From: Pantoea trifolii
Lineage (GTDB): Bacteria; Pseudomonadota; Gammaproteobacteria; Enterobacterales; Enterobacteriaceae
Direction: 5' to 3'
Assembly (NCBI RefSeq): GCF_024506435.1
Contig: NZ_JANIET010000001.1
Span: 1,054,001-1,118,000 of the forward strand
Length of the DNA stretch: 64,000 nt
In this document: positions 63,564 to 64,000 of the stretch, piece after piece
Numbering within the stretch: the stretch's first letter is position 1
How the letters are laid out: the number at the start of each line of letters is the position of its first letter
Notes under the pieces: model-generated
Database searches by the model: none
What the model saw: the letters and a program-made list of their open reading frames with translations, nothing else
Told to the model about the DNA's origin: nothing
Translations under genes and position numbers: made by a program

Positions 63564-63715
63564 GCAGTATCTTCCGCCGCTTTCTTTTGTTGATAATCCC
63601 GCTGAACAATTGCCAGCGCGGCCAGCACGGTGGCGGTGGGAACACCATTCTCTTCAAGCAGTTGAATCAGATCGACGGCAAGCTTGATTTCGTCGGGTGC
63701 GCTGTCCAGTGACAT
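63560..63715 (-). CDS. rsmS: pleiotropic regulatory protein RsmS (YbaM)
   Basis: Reading the - strand from ATG 63715 gives 51 residues beginning [20 protein letters not shown], with [19 protein letters not shown] near the end. This matches E. coli YbaM (53 residues); the homologue RsmS in Pectobacterium regulates secondary metabolism and virulence through the Rsm system. It is too short to appear in most ORF scans. The stop overlaps acrR. Confidence 0.92.
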   Translation of the reverse strand: MSLDSAPDEIKLAVDLIQLLEENGVPTATVLAALAIVQRDYQQKKAAEDTA

Positions 63716-63723
63716 GGTTTCTC

Positions 63724-63969
63724 CTAAATACGTAATTTCGACGCGACCAGCAGCATTAACAGTGCGCCCAGCAGCGCGCTGGCGAAACCGGCTGGATGTA
63801 AGGCGGCAAGATCGCCGGTGGTGAAGTAGGTGGCGATATAGCCGCCAATCAGCGCGCCAATCACCGCCAACACCAGCGTAGGCACAAAACCTCCCGGACG
63901 ACCGGGAAAAATCACCCGCTTAAGCCAGCCTGCCGCTAAACCCATTACAATCCAAAAAACCAGCGTCAT
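63724..63969 (-). CDS. GlsB/YeaQ/YmgE family stress-response membrane protein
   Basis: An 81-residue protein made of three hydrophobic helices with the family pattern [20 protein letters not shown] and [12 protein letters not shown]. Relatives (YeaQ, YmgE) are small inner-membrane proteins often induced by stress; the function is not known despite the transglycosylase-associated name. It lies 8 bases upstream of rsmS on the same strand. A ribosome site AAAAAGGAGAAAA precedes the start at 63969. Confidence 0.88.
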   Translation of the reverse strand: MTLVFWIVMGLAAGWLKRVIFPGRPGGFVPTLVLAVIGALIGGYIATYFTTGDLAALHPAGFASALLGALLMLLVASKLRI

Positions 63970-64000
63970 GATTTTTCTCCTTTTTTCACCGCTATGAGTA

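Overview
The window is a chromosomal segment of a gamma-proteobacterium of the order Enterobacterales. By eye G+C is in the mid-50s percent. Gene order follows the Escherichia coli tgt-secDF-nrdR-ribD-nusB-dxs-thiI-cyo-ampG-bolA-clpPX-lon-hupB-mdlAB-glnK-amtB-ffs-hha-acrAB block almost gene for gene. The departures from that order, the REP-doublet type and the cysteine desulfhydrase/Lrp pair next to cof point to Erwiniaceae, most likely Pantoea or a close relative. No phage, insertion sequence, CRISPR array, rRNA or tRNA gene was seen.

Layout. 1-3826: end of tgt, then yajC-secD-secF (protein export). 3883-4898: a leftward kbp-yajI pair in the place of E. coli yajD/tsx. 5105-8685: nrdR-ribD-ribE-nusB-thiL. 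A 102-bp REP doublet follows where pgpA would be expected. 8802-12894: leftward yajO, then the xseB-ispA-dxs isoprenoid operon. 13132-16715: thiI, panE-yajL, yajQ. 16712-21351: an inserted module of a sigma-54 activator, an acetaldehyde dehydrogenase and an alcohol dehydrogenase, with a clear sigma-54 promoter. 21385-22749: yajR. 22880-27635: cyoABCDE, cytochrome bo3 oxidase. 28067-30772: ampG, yajG, bolA. 31075-39874: tig, clpP, clpX, lon, hupB, ppiD (protein quality control), with sigma-32-like promoters before clpP and lon. 40015-44237: ybaV, fadM, queC, ybaE, cof. 44272-45883: divergent cysteine desulfhydrase and its Lrp-type regulator. 45907-49444: mdlAB. 49704-51365: glnK-amtB behind a perfect sigma-54 promoter and an NtrC-like site. 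51437-53838: tesB, ybaY, atl, the 4.5S RNA gene ffs. 53960-54580: hha/tomB. 54728-58273: an inserted block with an AT-rich orphan, a zinc-type ABC transporter operon led by a 34-codon membrane ORF, and the zinc-free ribosomal proteins L31B/L36B, both transcription units preceded by Zur-box palindromes. 58423-63563: acrB, acrA and divergent acrR with its operator. 63560-63969: rsmS and a GlsB/YeaQ/YmgE-family membrane protein.

Most of the window is conserved housekeeping. Three lineage-variable modules stand out: (i) alcohol/aldehyde oxidation under a bacterial enhancer-binding protein; (ii) a cysteine-detoxifying enzyme with its regulator; (iii) a zinc-starvation island that combines uptake (ABC transporter) with zinc sparing (L31B/L36B). 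Several small genes (rpmJ2, rsmS, ffs and a 34-codon membrane ORF) were found by reading the sequence directly. Nothing clearly represents an undescribed multi-gene system. The best candidates for something new are the small ORF leading the zinc transporter operon and the AT-rich orphan beside it.
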